DNA of 19,024 bases, taken from RUG13409 sp045616985. Lineage in GTDB: Bacteria > Bacillota > Clostridia > Peptostreptococcales > Anaerovoracaceae. Shown here in pieces: positions 1-5,965 of this stretch. A model generated the notes under the pieces. That model did no database searches, had not been told where the DNA came from, and was given only the letters and a program-made list of their open reading frames with translations. Numbering within the stretch: position 1 is the stretch's first letter; every line of letters begins with the position of its first letter. Position numbers and translations under genes: made by a program. Where the stretch lies: NCBI GenBank assembly GCA_045616985.1, contig JAZLHU010000007.1, positions 1-19,024 on the forward strand, read 5' to 3'.

Positions 1-31
1 AACACCTGTAATCTAACGACTCTGTAGTAAA
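1..31. repeat. terminal direct repeat, copy 1 (contig closure)
   Basis: These 31 bases are identical to the last 31 bases of the window (18994-19024), which is seen directly. The match means the sequence can be joined end to end as a circle. The shared segment lies inside an array of TGTAGTAAAA repeats, so closure through a dispersed repeat is as likely as a genuine circle. Confidence 0.95.
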
Positions 32-167
32 ATTTGAATTTTCTTACTACAGAAATGCGTGTTTAAGTGCAGACTGTAGTAAAACATCAAAAATAGATGC
101 TCAAGCAGGTCGCCTTATACACCGTTTTACTACAATATCGAATTTATTAACGACTATTGTAGTAAAA
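13..167. repeat. array of TGTAGTAAAA repeats in both orientations
   Basis: The motif TGTAGTAAAA occurs at 23-32, 75-84 and 158-167. The reverse form TTTTACTACA is at 125-134 and a shorter reverse copy TTACTACA at 44-51. Two copies carry a longer shared flank: TAACGACT precedes the motif at 14 and again at 148. Bases 21-30 and 44-53 form a perfect 10-bp inverted repeat with an AT-rich middle that can itself fold. The array continues across the window ends (TTTTACTACA at 18890-18899, TGTAGTAAA at 19016-19024). Spacing is irregular and the units alternate in strand, so this is not a CRISPR. The array abuts the break point of the ATPase fragment at 176. Confidence 0.85.
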
Positions 168-175
168 GAACAGCT

Positions 176-355
176 TATAATATTCTCCATAATATGCGTC
201 TCTTCAAATTGTCTGAAATTCAATAAGGCATTGCGCAGGCCCGTATCTGTGTAATAATATTTTGAAGGAGTACTAATGTATTTCCGCCCTTTTACATCAT
301 AGCGTTCAGCTTTAGACACGATAAAAGCCTCAGTCATATAAGTAAGGTAGTTTAA
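176..355 (-). pseudogene. remnant of a DUF4143/COG1373-family ATP-binding protein
   Basis: The minus-strand translation contains a stretch typical of the C-terminal DUF4143 part of COG1373 AAA ATPases: FIVSKAERYDVKGRKYI, then KYYYTDTGLRNALLNFRQ, then EETHIMENII. Family members go on from MENII into a conserved YNEL and roughly another hundred residues. Here the similarity stops at about base 176, exactly where the TGTAGTAAAA array begins. In frame upstream of the methionine at 337, Tyr-Leu-Thr-Tyr is compatible with the family for a few residues before similarity is lost. The whole N-terminal AAA domain with its Walker motifs is absent. So about 55-60 internal residues survive and both ends are missing. 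Family assignment is from memory of the consensus. No function is expected. Confidence 0.75.
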
Positions 356-425
356 CTTAATTACTTGCTTTCTTCAACACATATTAGATAAAGGTTTTTA
401 CAAATTATTGTTTTTAAGATGCACA

Positions 426-566
426 GAAAGCGCGAAATGCCTTTGCGAGGACATTTGGCGGAAGCCGGTTCTTGGCGATTGCCGAATGCAATGAAGGCAG
501 AGCTTAGAACCGATGCAGGGGCCCCAATAGCGGGAGCGTGTCCGAGCAAAGGCCTTTCGCGCTTTC
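426..566. repeat. long imperfect inverted repeat, possible structured RNA or MITE-like element
   Basis: Bases 427-446 and 546-565 are complementary at 19 of 20 positions, and 426/566 also pair. After a 2-by-2 internal loop the pairing resumes at 449-454 with 538-543. Inside, CGGTTCT (466-472) pairs perfectly with AGAACCG (506-512), and that loop contains a further small hairpin (ATTGC at 478-482 with GCAAT at 488-492). The element would fold into a branched structure of about 140 nt on either strand. It lies downstream of the terminator at 595-622, so it is probably not part of the neighbouring mRNA. No coding sequence is supported here. I do not recognise it as a known RNA family. Confidence 0.6.
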
Positions 567-594
567 CGGGCTTTAACTGAAACAGAAGAAACAT

Positions 595-622
595 AAAAAG
601 GACTCCCTGAAAAGGGGAGTCC
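595..622 (-). terminator. intrinsic terminator after the exported-protein gene
   Basis: GGACTCCC (600-607) pairs perfectly with GGGAGTCC (615-622). On the minus strand the stem is followed by a T run (A tract 595-599). It lies about 50 bases past the stop codon at 673. The stem core is the same as in the rplQ terminator at 2730-2749. Confidence 0.85.
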
Positions 623-672
623 CTGAATATTACCACATCGGTAACAGGCTGTTTATTTCCGACCACTGCGAG

Positions 673-1239
673 CTATTTTGCGGCTTTCTTGCTCTTTGCA
701 AGAGCAACGATCAAGCCGACGATTGCAATAAGCTCTGCAAGTGAGAAAATAAAGAAGAACATCGGATTATCCGATACTATTGTAGCAAGATTAAGCTGTT
801 CCTTATATTGTTCCACGATTGTCGGAGCATAGGAATCCGCAAAAGCTCTGATATTTTCCGCAAGCATTCCTCCGGCGCCCGGCATCATCATATTGAATAA
901 CGCAATCAATGAATTTGTCAGGTAATCCGCAATATTTGCTGTTTTTTCCTCTCTGCCTGCCGGGGATCCGCAAATCTCTTCCAGATACAAGCATACTGCA
1001 GGGGCATTAACGTCTAAATAGCCTGCAAGCACGCCTCTGACATCAAAATAATCAAGCATAGCAGCAAAATCGCCCGCAGCATCTTTAAGTGCAGCCATTA
1101 TGGCTTCCTTATTTGTATCGTAATAGGCCAAGCATTCCTCCGTTACTTCTTCGGGAGTTAAGCTACCATCAGCAAATGCATTGCTGCAAGTGCCAAGAAG
1201 CATAACCAAAACCAATAAAACCGAAATAACCTTTTTCAT
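673..1239 (-). CDS. exported protein with C-terminal membrane anchor, unknown function
   Basis: 188 residues. The N-terminus is a classic signal peptide: Lys-Lys, a leucine/valine-rich core at about 4-17, and a likely signal-peptidase-I site after Ala-Phe-Ala at 23. Residues 24-158 are acidic and helical with scattered cysteines (36, 83, 90). A hydrophobic segment at about 160-181 is followed by the basic end KSKKAAK, so the mature protein should be held in the membrane by its C-terminus with most of its mass outside. A lipoprotein reading (LGTC around Cys18) is possible, but Thr before the Cys is atypical. GGAGG precedes the ATG by 9 bases, and the gene has its own promoter and terminator. 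I do not recognise the family. Confidence 0.75.
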   Translation of the reverse strand: MKKVISVLLVLVMLLGTCSNAFADGSLTPEEVTEECLAYYDTNKEAIMAALKDAAGDFAAMLDYFDVRGVLAGYLDVNAPAVCLYLEEICGSPAGREEKTANIADYLTNSLIALFNMMMPGAGGMLAENIRAFADSYAPTIVEQYKEQLNLATIVSDNPMFFFIFSLAELIAIVGLIVALAKSKKAAK

Positions 1240-1286
1240 AATTCAATTCCTCCAAATATAAATTAATATTGTAATTCACGACACAT

Positions 1287-1315
1287 AGTATACTCCTTAA
1301 TCCGGCAATTTGCAA
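1287..1315 (-). promoter_or_regulatory. candidate sigma-A promoter for the exported-protein gene
   Basis: On the minus strand TTGCAA (1310-1315) is separated by 17 bases from TATACT (1287-1292), a good vegetative spacing. It lies just below the stop codon of the PrsW-like gene and about 50 bases above the start at 1239. No terminator is visible between the PrsW-like gene and this promoter, so read-through is possible too. Confidence 0.6.
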
Positions 1316-1344
1316 TACAATTACTCCGGACTATCTCTATACTT

Positions 1345-1983
1345 TTAAAAACCGCTGTTTAATCTTCTTTTTCTGTTCAGGAATATCCAGATGGGGATAA
1401 AAGTTACAGTCGGAAGCAAAACTCCGACAAGCTGATGCTCTGACAGAACAAGCATGTTGTATATTGCATGATATATGCTGACAGCAGCAAGAATAGCTAT
1501 CGTGCCCGAATAAAAAACTTTTTTTCTGGTATGAATAAATGATGCTCCGTATCCCACGCACATTGTGCAAAGCCCATGCATCAGTCCGGCACCGAAGCCT
1601 CTTATGGTTGCAAGCGGTATTGTTACGAAGCCGAGATTTCCCGCCAGAACATACGCATTCTCAAGTACTGCAAAACCAACCCCAACCAACGCGGCACACT
1701 CAAGCAGCAATTGTCTTTTCGGATTTTCAGTAAAAGCATACAGCAGTATCGGAATAGCTTTAAACAGTTCCTCGATAAAGGGAGATATATTTGAAGTAAA
1801 GACTGTATTTCCCAATGAGGATATACTAATGAATATTCCCGTGAACTCTCCGCAGAACAATGCCACAACAGTACCAATGAAAAAGAAAAAAAGCAGAGTA
1901 CGCGATTCATTCTTGCAGATCAGGATCGCCAAAAGTAATGGTGCGGCAAAACTGATGAATAATATTGAACTTAAATTGCCCAT
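1345..1983 (-). CDS. PrsW-like intramembrane metalloprotease
   Basis: 212 residues, strongly hydrophobic, with about seven predicted membrane spans. It carries the PrsW/CPBP-type signature: EELFK (E71, E72, K75), the GFAVLEN block with E108, H136 in MHGL, and H172 in YHAIYN. In this superfamily the paired glutamates and histidines are thought to bind metal for intramembrane proteolysis. PrsW in Bacillus starts cleavage of an anti-sigma factor, but the substrate here is unknown. The frame is open up to 2136, but the ATG at 1983 is preceded by AAAGGGGG at proper spacing and starts directly into the first span. It overlaps the upstream gene by 13 bases, which suggests translational coupling. Family call fairly secure; biological role not. 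Confidence 0.75.
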   Translation of the reverse strand: MGNLSSILFISFAAPLLLAILICKNESRTLLFFFFIGTVVALFCGEFTGIFISISSLGNTVFTSNISPFIEELFKAIPILLYAFTENPKRQLLLECAALVGVGFAVLENAYVLAGNLGFVTIPLATIRGFGAGLMHGLCTMCVGYGASFIHTRKKVFYSGTIAILAAVSIYHAIYNMLVLSEHQLVGVLLPTVTFIPIWIFLNRKRRLNSGF

Positions 1984-2630
1984 TGTTCTGCCCCCTTTAT
2001 TGCAAAGACTGATATTGACAGCATCGACATTGACATCATAACAGCAGCCGCGCCTTGAAGCTCCGTTTTTCCTGAAGCAATGCCATATACATAAATAATG
2101 CTTAATATATAGAATGCCAAAGCGGATACGTTGCATTTTCTTGTTGCTTTCAAAAATCCGAAATCATCTATCGGCATTAACAGGTGCTTCAAATTGAAGT
2201 ACGAGGCAGGACATGCAGGGATAAGCATTACAATAAACATCAAGGCTGATTTTGCAGAGCCGTTGAATATCAGGAAAAAAATCACCCCGAGCGCACCGGC
2301 AATAATGACAGGGGCTATAAATGCTGTTTTTTTTGCAAAGCCCGTACCCGTACCATCGTCAATTATACTATCCAACTGTCCGTAATTTGCCGACAACAGA
2401 AAAAAATTACATCCGAACAAGCCTAACATCCCAAGGTTGATATCAGGATTGAAAACATTGCACCAAATGGCTACAACTATAAACAACTGCTCAAGTGCCA
2501 GACATCCGACTGCACAAATAAGCAGTTGAAAATACAGCGGTTTTCTTTTTCTGAAAAGCTTATATATGCCGGCTACGAAAGCCCCCGCCGAAATAAGTGA
2601 TGCAATCAGAACTATATACAGATCGATCAT
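1971..2630 (-). CDS. multi-span membrane protein of unknown function
   Basis: 219 residues with about seven hydrophobic segments (roughly 3-23, 33-55, 65-81, 102-122, 127-146, 168-186 and 192-211), separated by short loops. A conserved-looking acidic patch lies around 87-92 (DSIIDDG) and another at 154-156. I recognise no family. Its stop codon lies inside the first codons of the PrsW-like gene, so the two are probably made together and may act together, for example as a protease with a membrane partner or sensor. This is inference from position only. No good Shine-Dalgarno sequence precedes the ATG (GAGGGA lies 15 bases away), so the start is less certain than for its neighbours. Confidence 0.7.
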   Translation of the reverse strand: MIDLYIVLIASLISAGAFVAGIYKLFRKRKPLYFQLLICAVGCLALEQLFIVVAIWCNVFNPDINLGMLGLFGCNFFLLSANYGQLDSIIDDGTGTGFAKKTAFIAPVIIAGALGVIFFLIFNGSAKSALMFIVMLIPACPASYFNLKHLLMPIDDFGFLKATRKCNVSALAFYILSIIYVYGIASGKTELQGAAAVMMSMSMLSISVFAIKGAEQWAI

Positions 2631-2695
2631 ATTTACTTAAGTTATTCCCTCACTAAAGGCCCGGCTGTTCTGCGCCTTGCCCATTCATTACCTAC

Positions 2696-2723
2696 ATTTT
2701 ATCACAGGGTACACAAAAGTCAA
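2696..2723 (-). promoter_or_regulatory. candidate extended -10 promoter of the membrane-protein/PrsW-like operon
   Basis: On the minus strand TTGACT (2718-2723) is followed after 16 bases by TAAAAT (2696-2701). A TGA immediately before it gives an extended -10 element. The -35 hexamer overlaps the T tract of the rplQ terminator. The predicted 5' leader to the start at 2630 is about 60 nt. Confidence 0.65.
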
Positions 2724-2751
2724 AAAAAAGGACTCCCGCTCGGGAGTCCTT
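2722..2751 (-). terminator. intrinsic terminator of the ribosomal-protein operon
   Basis: AAGGACTCCCG (2728-2738) and CGGGAGTCCTT (2741-2751) form a perfect 11-bp stem with a two-base loop. Folded as RNA, the loop would open to four bases. A run of eight A on the plus strand (2722-2729) gives the T tract on the transcribed strand. It lies 15 bases past the rplQ stop codon. Confidence 0.93.
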
Positions 2752-2766
2752 CTGGATTGCTGATGA

Positions 2767-3111
2767 TCAATCAACGAGTTCAAGAAATACGGATTCTGCA
2801 ACGTCGCCCTTTCTTGGACCGAGCTTGAGAATTCTTGTGTAGCCGCCGTGTCTTTCCTCGTACTTAGGTGCGATTTCATTGAAAAGCTTTGCCACAACGT
2901 CTTCGTCCTTGATATAAGCAAATGCCTGACGCTTTGCCGCCAATGTGTTTTTCTTAGCCAGAGTAATCATCTTCTCAGCTTCTCTTCTTGTTTCTTTAGC
3001 TCTGCAATCTGTTGTCTGAATGCGGCCGTAGCGGAAGAGATCTGTAACGAGATTTCTCAGCATGGATTGTCTGTGAGCTGACTTAACGCCAAGCTTTCTG
3101 TATCCATTCAT
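2767..3111 (-). CDS. rplQ: 50S ribosomal protein L17
   Basis: 114 residues, the usual bacterial length. The N-terminus (YRKLGVKSAHRQSMLRNL) and the block ending in GPRKGDVAESVFLELV at the C-terminus are diagnostic. L17 sits near the polypeptide exit tunnel of the large subunit. It is the last gene of the alpha block: its start lies 21 bases below the rpoA stop and has AAAGGAGG as ribosome binding site. A strong terminator follows the stop codon. The product starts Met-Asn-Gly-Tyr, one residue different from the more common Met-Ala-Tyr start, which is unremarkable. Confidence 0.97.
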   Translation of the reverse strand: MNGYRKLGVKSAHRQSMLRNLVTDLFRYGRIQTTDCRAKETRREAEKMITLAKKNTLAAKRQAFAYIKDEDVVAKLFNEIAPKYEERHGGYTRILKLGPRKGDVAESVFLELVD

Positions 3112-3132
3112 GTTTCAAATCCTCCTTTGGAT

Positions 3133-4080
3133 CTATTCATCGCTCGGTTCAAAGCCGAGACCCATTTCTGTGAGTTTGTTCTTTACTTCGTCGAGGGACT
3201 TTTTCCCGAGATTTCTGATTCTCATCATGTCGTCTTCGGACTTTTGTGTAAGCTCCTGAACGGTATTGATGCCTGCTCTCTTTAAGCAGTTGAAGGAACG
3301 CACGGAAAGCTCAAGTTCTTCAATGCTCATTTCAAGAGCTTTATCCTTCTGGTCTTCTTCTTTATCTACCATGATATCGAATGCTCTGGTGGATTCGGAA
3401 AGGCCCGTAAAGAGCTTAAGATGCTCTTCCATAATCTTTGCACCGATGGAAACTCCCTCTGTCGGAGAAATGCTTCCGTCTGTCCAGATTTCGAGGATAA
3501 GGCGTTCGTAGTCTGTAATCTGACCTACACGTGTGTTTTCAATCGTGTAGTTCACCTTTCTTACAGGCGTATAAATGCTGTCGATAGGAATAACGGCTAT
3601 GGGAGTATTCTCATCCTTGTTCTGATCTGCCGGAACATATCCGCGTCCTGTGGAAACATTAAGCTCCATAACCAGACTTGCGTTTTCTTCCAGCGTTGCA
3701 ATATGAAGCTCAGGGTTGAAGATCTCAAGATCCGCATCTGCAATGATATCCGCTGCAGTAACTTCCCTTGGACCCGCAACATTGATGATTGCGAGCTTTC
3801 TGTCTTCGCCATTAAGAGCGATTGCAAGCTTTTTAAGATTGAGAATGATCTCCGTAACGTCTTCCTTTACTCCCGGAATTGTTGAAAACTCATGGAGGAT
3901 CCCATCAATCTTGATGGAGGTAACAGCCGCGCCGGGAAGGCTGGAAAGAAGAATTCTTCTTAAGCTGTTGCCCAATGTATTTCCATAACCTCTTTCAAGA
4001 GGCTCTACAACAAACTTGCCGTAGCAAGGATCTTCTTCAGAAACAAAGCTTTCAATGCTTGGTCTTTCAATTTCGATCAC
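3133..4080 (-). CDS. rpoA: DNA-directed RNA polymerase subunit alpha
   Basis: 315 residues. The N-terminal domain (about 1-230) carries the dimerisation and beta/beta'-binding features, including GYGNTLGNSLRRILLSS at 32-48. An acidic linker follows. The C-terminal domain (about 250-310, ELSVRSFNCLKRAGI and RIRNLGKKSLDEV) contacts UP elements and activators. The start codon is GTG, preceded by AAGGAGG at good spacing. The gene lies between rpsD (42 bases away) and rplQ, the usual alpha-operon position. Coupling polymerase alpha to ribosomal proteins is common across bacteria. Confidence 0.98.
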   Translation of the reverse strand: MIEIERPSIESFVSEEDPCYGKFVVEPLERGYGNTLGNSLRRILLSSLPGAAVTSIKIDGILHEFSTIPGVKEDVTEIILNLKKLAIALNGEDRKLAIINVAGPREVTAADIIADADLEIFNPELHIATLEENASLVMELNVSTGRGYVPADQNKDENTPIAVIPIDSIYTPVRKVNYTIENTRVGQITDYERLILEIWTDGSISPTEGVSIGAKIMEEHLKLFTGLSESTRAFDIMVDKEEDQKDKALEMSIEELELSVRSFNCLKRAGINTVQELTQKSEDDMMRIRNLGKKSLDEVKNKLTEMGLGFEPSDE

Positions 4081-4122
4081 TCTAATTTCCTCCTTTTAAA
4101 ATTATTCAGTCAGTTCAAGCCG

Positions 4123-4743
4123 CTACTTGGAGTAGAGTTCGACAATCAGGTGTTCTGCAACCGGTGTATCGATTTGTTCTCTTGTAGGAATGGAGAGAAC
4201 CTTCCCTTCAAGCTTGTTTGTATCCATACTTACCCATGCAGGTGTGCTGATGGTCATTTCCTTGATTTCCTTGAACTTTGGAGAATCTGTGCTCTTAGCC
4301 TTAACTGCAATTACGTCGCCGGCCTTGATAGCAAGGGACGGAATATCAACCTTTTTGCCGTTAAGTGTGAAGTGACCGTGTGTAACAAGCTGTCTTGCCT
4401 CCTTTCTGGAAGAAGCAAAGCCCATTCTGAATACTGTGTTATCCAGTCTTGTTTCGAGCATAACGAGAAGGTTTTCACCTGTCATACCCTTCTTAGCTGC
4501 AGCCTTCTTGAAATAGTTGTAGAACTGAGTTTCCTGAAGTCCATAGAATCTCTTTGCTTTCTGCTTTTCACGAAGCTGAAGTCCGTAATTGGATAACTTC
4601 TTTCTGTTCTGACCATGCTGGCCAGGTGCATATGATCTTCTTTCAAGTGCGCACTTTGTGCCGTAGCAGCGTTCGCCCTTGAGGAAAAGTTTTTGTCCTT
4701 CTCTTCTGCAAAGTCTGCAGGAAGGTCCTGTATATCTTGCCAT
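4123..4743 (-). CDS. rpsD: 30S ribosomal protein S4, zinc-binding form
   Basis: 206 residues. S4 is a primary 16S rRNA binder that starts assembly of the small-subunit body. The N-terminus carries four cysteines (C9, C12, C26, C31), the zinc-binding form of the protein. The S4/RNA-binding domain follows from about 95 (MLETRLDNTVFRMGF, then ARQLVTHGHFTLNGK). In Bacillus rpsD is a stand-alone gene that represses itself. Here it is inside the alpha block between rpsK and rpoA, the arrangement usual in Clostridia. An SD of GGGAGG lies just above the ATG. Confidence 0.97.
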   Translation of the reverse strand: MARYTGPSCRLCRREGQKLFLKGERCYGTKCALERRSYAPGQHGQNRKKLSNYGLQLREKQKAKRFYGLQETQFYNYFKKAAAKKGMTGENLLVMLETRLDNTVFRMGFASSRKEARQLVTHGHFTLNGKKVDIPSLAIKAGDVIAVKAKSTDSPKFKEIKEMTISTPAWVSMDTNKLEGKVLSIPTREQIDTPVAEHLIVELYSK

Positions 4744-4761
4744 ATCTGTTTCCTCCCTTAA

Positions 4762-5163
4762 TTAGACTCTTCTTCTCTTTGGTGGACGGCAGCCATTGTG
4801 CGGGATAGGTGTAATATCCTTGATCATGGTCACGTTAAGTCCTGCTGTCTGAAGTGCTCTGATAGCGGATTCTCTTCCGGAGCCCGGGCCCTTTACGTAT
4901 ACTTCAACGTTCTTAAGACCCTGAAGCACTGCAGGCTTAGCTGCTTCTTCTGCAACCATCTGTGCTGCAAATGGTGTAGACTTTCTTGATCCTTTAAATC
5001 CGAGTGTACCGGAAGAGGACCATGAAATAGCGTTACCGCTCATGTCTGTGATTGTAACTATCGTGTTGTTAAAGGAAGCCTGGATATGTGCCTGACCGCT
5101 TTCAACGTTTAAACGTTCTCTCTTTTTCTTACGGGTCGTTGTTCCCTTCTTAGCTGTTGCCAT
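4762..5163 (-). CDS. rpsK: 30S ribosomal protein S11
   Basis: 133 residues. S11 lies on the platform of the small subunit beside S18 and S21, near the mRNA exit. The core (AHIQASFNNTIVTITD) and the C-terminal NGCRPPKRRRV are diagnostic. The Asn-Gly in that motif is the site that becomes isoaspartate in some bacteria. The basic N-terminus is KKGTTTRKKKRERLNV. It lies 17 bases after rpsM with AAGGAGG before the ATG. Confidence 0.97.
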   Translation of the reverse strand: MATAKKGTTTRKKKRERLNVESGQAHIQASFNNTIVTITDMSGNAISWSSSGTLGFKGSRKSTPFAAQMVAEEAAKPAVLQGLKNVEVYVKGPGSGRESAIRALQTAGLNVTMIKDITPIPHNGCRPPKRRRV

Positions 5164-5180
5164 TATTCAGTCCTCCTTTC

Positions 5181-5555
5181 TTAATCCTTCTTATGAGATC
5201 TGCCGACTGTCTTCTTGACACCCTTGCGTGTTCTTGCATTGTTCTTGGTGTTCTGACCGCGAACAGGCAGATTTCTTCTGTGTCTGATTCCTCTGTAGCA
5301 GCCGATTTCCATGAGTCTCTTGATATTAAGGGAAACATCTCTTCTGAGGTCACCTTCTACTACAAGCTCCGAATCAATAATCTTTCTGATAGCACCGACT
5401 TCATCCTCTGAAAGATCCTTTACTCTTGTATCAGGATTTACTCCTGCCTTTTCAAGGATAGACTTTGATGTTGGAAGTCCGATACCGTAAATGTAGGTAA
5501 GTCCGATTTCTACTCTTTTTTCTCTTGGTAGATCGACACCGGCTATACGAGCCAT
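5181..5555 (-). CDS. rpsM: 30S ribosomal protein S13
   Basis: 124 residues. S13 sits at the head of the small subunit and bridges to 5S/L5 of the large subunit during translocation. Diagnostic blocks are MARIAGVDLPREKRVEIGLT, YIYGIG, and the basic tail GIRHRRNLPVRGQNTKNNAR. This is the first gene of the alpha block, 29 bases below rpmJ. No promoter or long leader separates them, so it is probably read through from the spc block. Confidence 0.97.
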   Translation of the reverse strand: MARIAGVDLPREKRVEIGLTYIYGIGLPTSKSILEKAGVNPDTRVKDLSEDEVGAIRKIIDSELVVEGDLRRDVSLNIKRLMEIGCYRGIRHRRNLPVRGQNTKNNARTRKGVKKTVGRSHKKD

Positions 5556-5584
5556 AAATTATACCTCCCTGTTTTTAGGACCAA

Positions 5585-5698
5585 TTAACCCTGTACCTGC
5601 TTGTGCTTTGGATTCTCGCAAATGACCATTACCTTGCCATTTCTTTTGATAACCTTGCACTTTTCGCAGATAGGTTTTACTGAGCTTCTTACTTTCAT
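5585..5698 (-). CDS. rpmJ: 50S ribosomal protein L36, zinc form
   Basis: 37 residues, MKVRSSVKPICEKCKVIKRN at the start and KHKQVQG at the end, translated directly from the minus strand. C11, C14, C27 and H32 form the zinc ribbon of the C+ paralogue. L36 is the smallest large-subunit protein and sits near the L7/L12 stalk base. The ATG at 5698 follows an AGGAGG site, the stop is TAA at 5585-5587, and the gap to infA is 22 bases. The presence of the zinc form here suggests that any non-zinc L36 of this organism would be elsewhere. Confidence 0.96.
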   Translation of the reverse strand: MKVRSSVKPICEKCKVIKRNGKVMVICENPKHKQVQG

Positions 5699-5720
5699 TG
5701 TTTTATTCCTCCTGATAGGA

Positions 5721-5939
5721 CTATTTATCTCTCCAAGTGATTCTGCCGCGGGTCAAGTCGTAGGGACTAAGCTCTATCTTGACTTTGTCACCCGGAAGGA
5801 TGCGGATGAAGTTCATCCTCATCTTGCCGGAAATATGCGCCAAAACTTCAAAATCGTTTTCAAGCTTAACTTTAAACATTGCGTTTGGCAGGGCTTCCAG
5901 CACGGTGCCCATAACTTCTATGCTGTCATTCTTTCCCAT
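5721..5939 (-). CDS. infA: translation initiation factor IF-1
   Basis: 72 residues, the standard length, a single S1-like OB fold. Seen blocks: EVMGTVLEALPNAMFKVKLE, HISGKMRMNFIRILPGDKV and the end DLTRGRITWRDK. IF-1 occupies the A site during 30S initiation together with IF-2 and IF-3. It lies 26 bases after map, with GGAGG 10 bases above the ATG. In Bacillus and many Clostridia a small KOW-domain (L14e-like) gene stands between map and infA. It is absent here. Confidence 0.97.
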   Translation of the reverse strand: MGKNDSIEVMGTVLEALPNAMFKVKLENDFEVLAHISGKMRMNFIRILPGDKVKIELSPYDLTRGRITWRDK

Positions 5940-5965
5940 GTACAGCGCTTCCTCCTTTTCCGGTT

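Larger units (their letters stand above)
356..672. other. intergenic stretch without a credible gene
   Basis: This stretch of about 317 bases holds the long inverted repeat (426-566) and the terminator (595-622). It carries a 101-codon open frame on the minus strand, but that frame runs through both structures, has low-complexity composition and resembles no family I know. The rest is AT-rich and I see nothing else in it. Confidence 0.7.

Noticed and set aside
1..167. CRISPR array
   Set aside because: Repeat units are only about 10 bases, alternate in orientation and are unevenly spaced; no cas genes are present.
361..666. 101-codon open frame on the minus strand
   Set aside because: It runs through the terminator and the long inverted repeat, starts inside the downstream edge of the exported-protein gene, and has a composition unlike a protein family.
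1984..2136. N-terminal extension of the PrsW-like protein up to 2136
   Set aside because: The extension overlaps the upstream gene in another frame, is not membrane-like, and a good ribosome binding site precedes the ATG at 1983.
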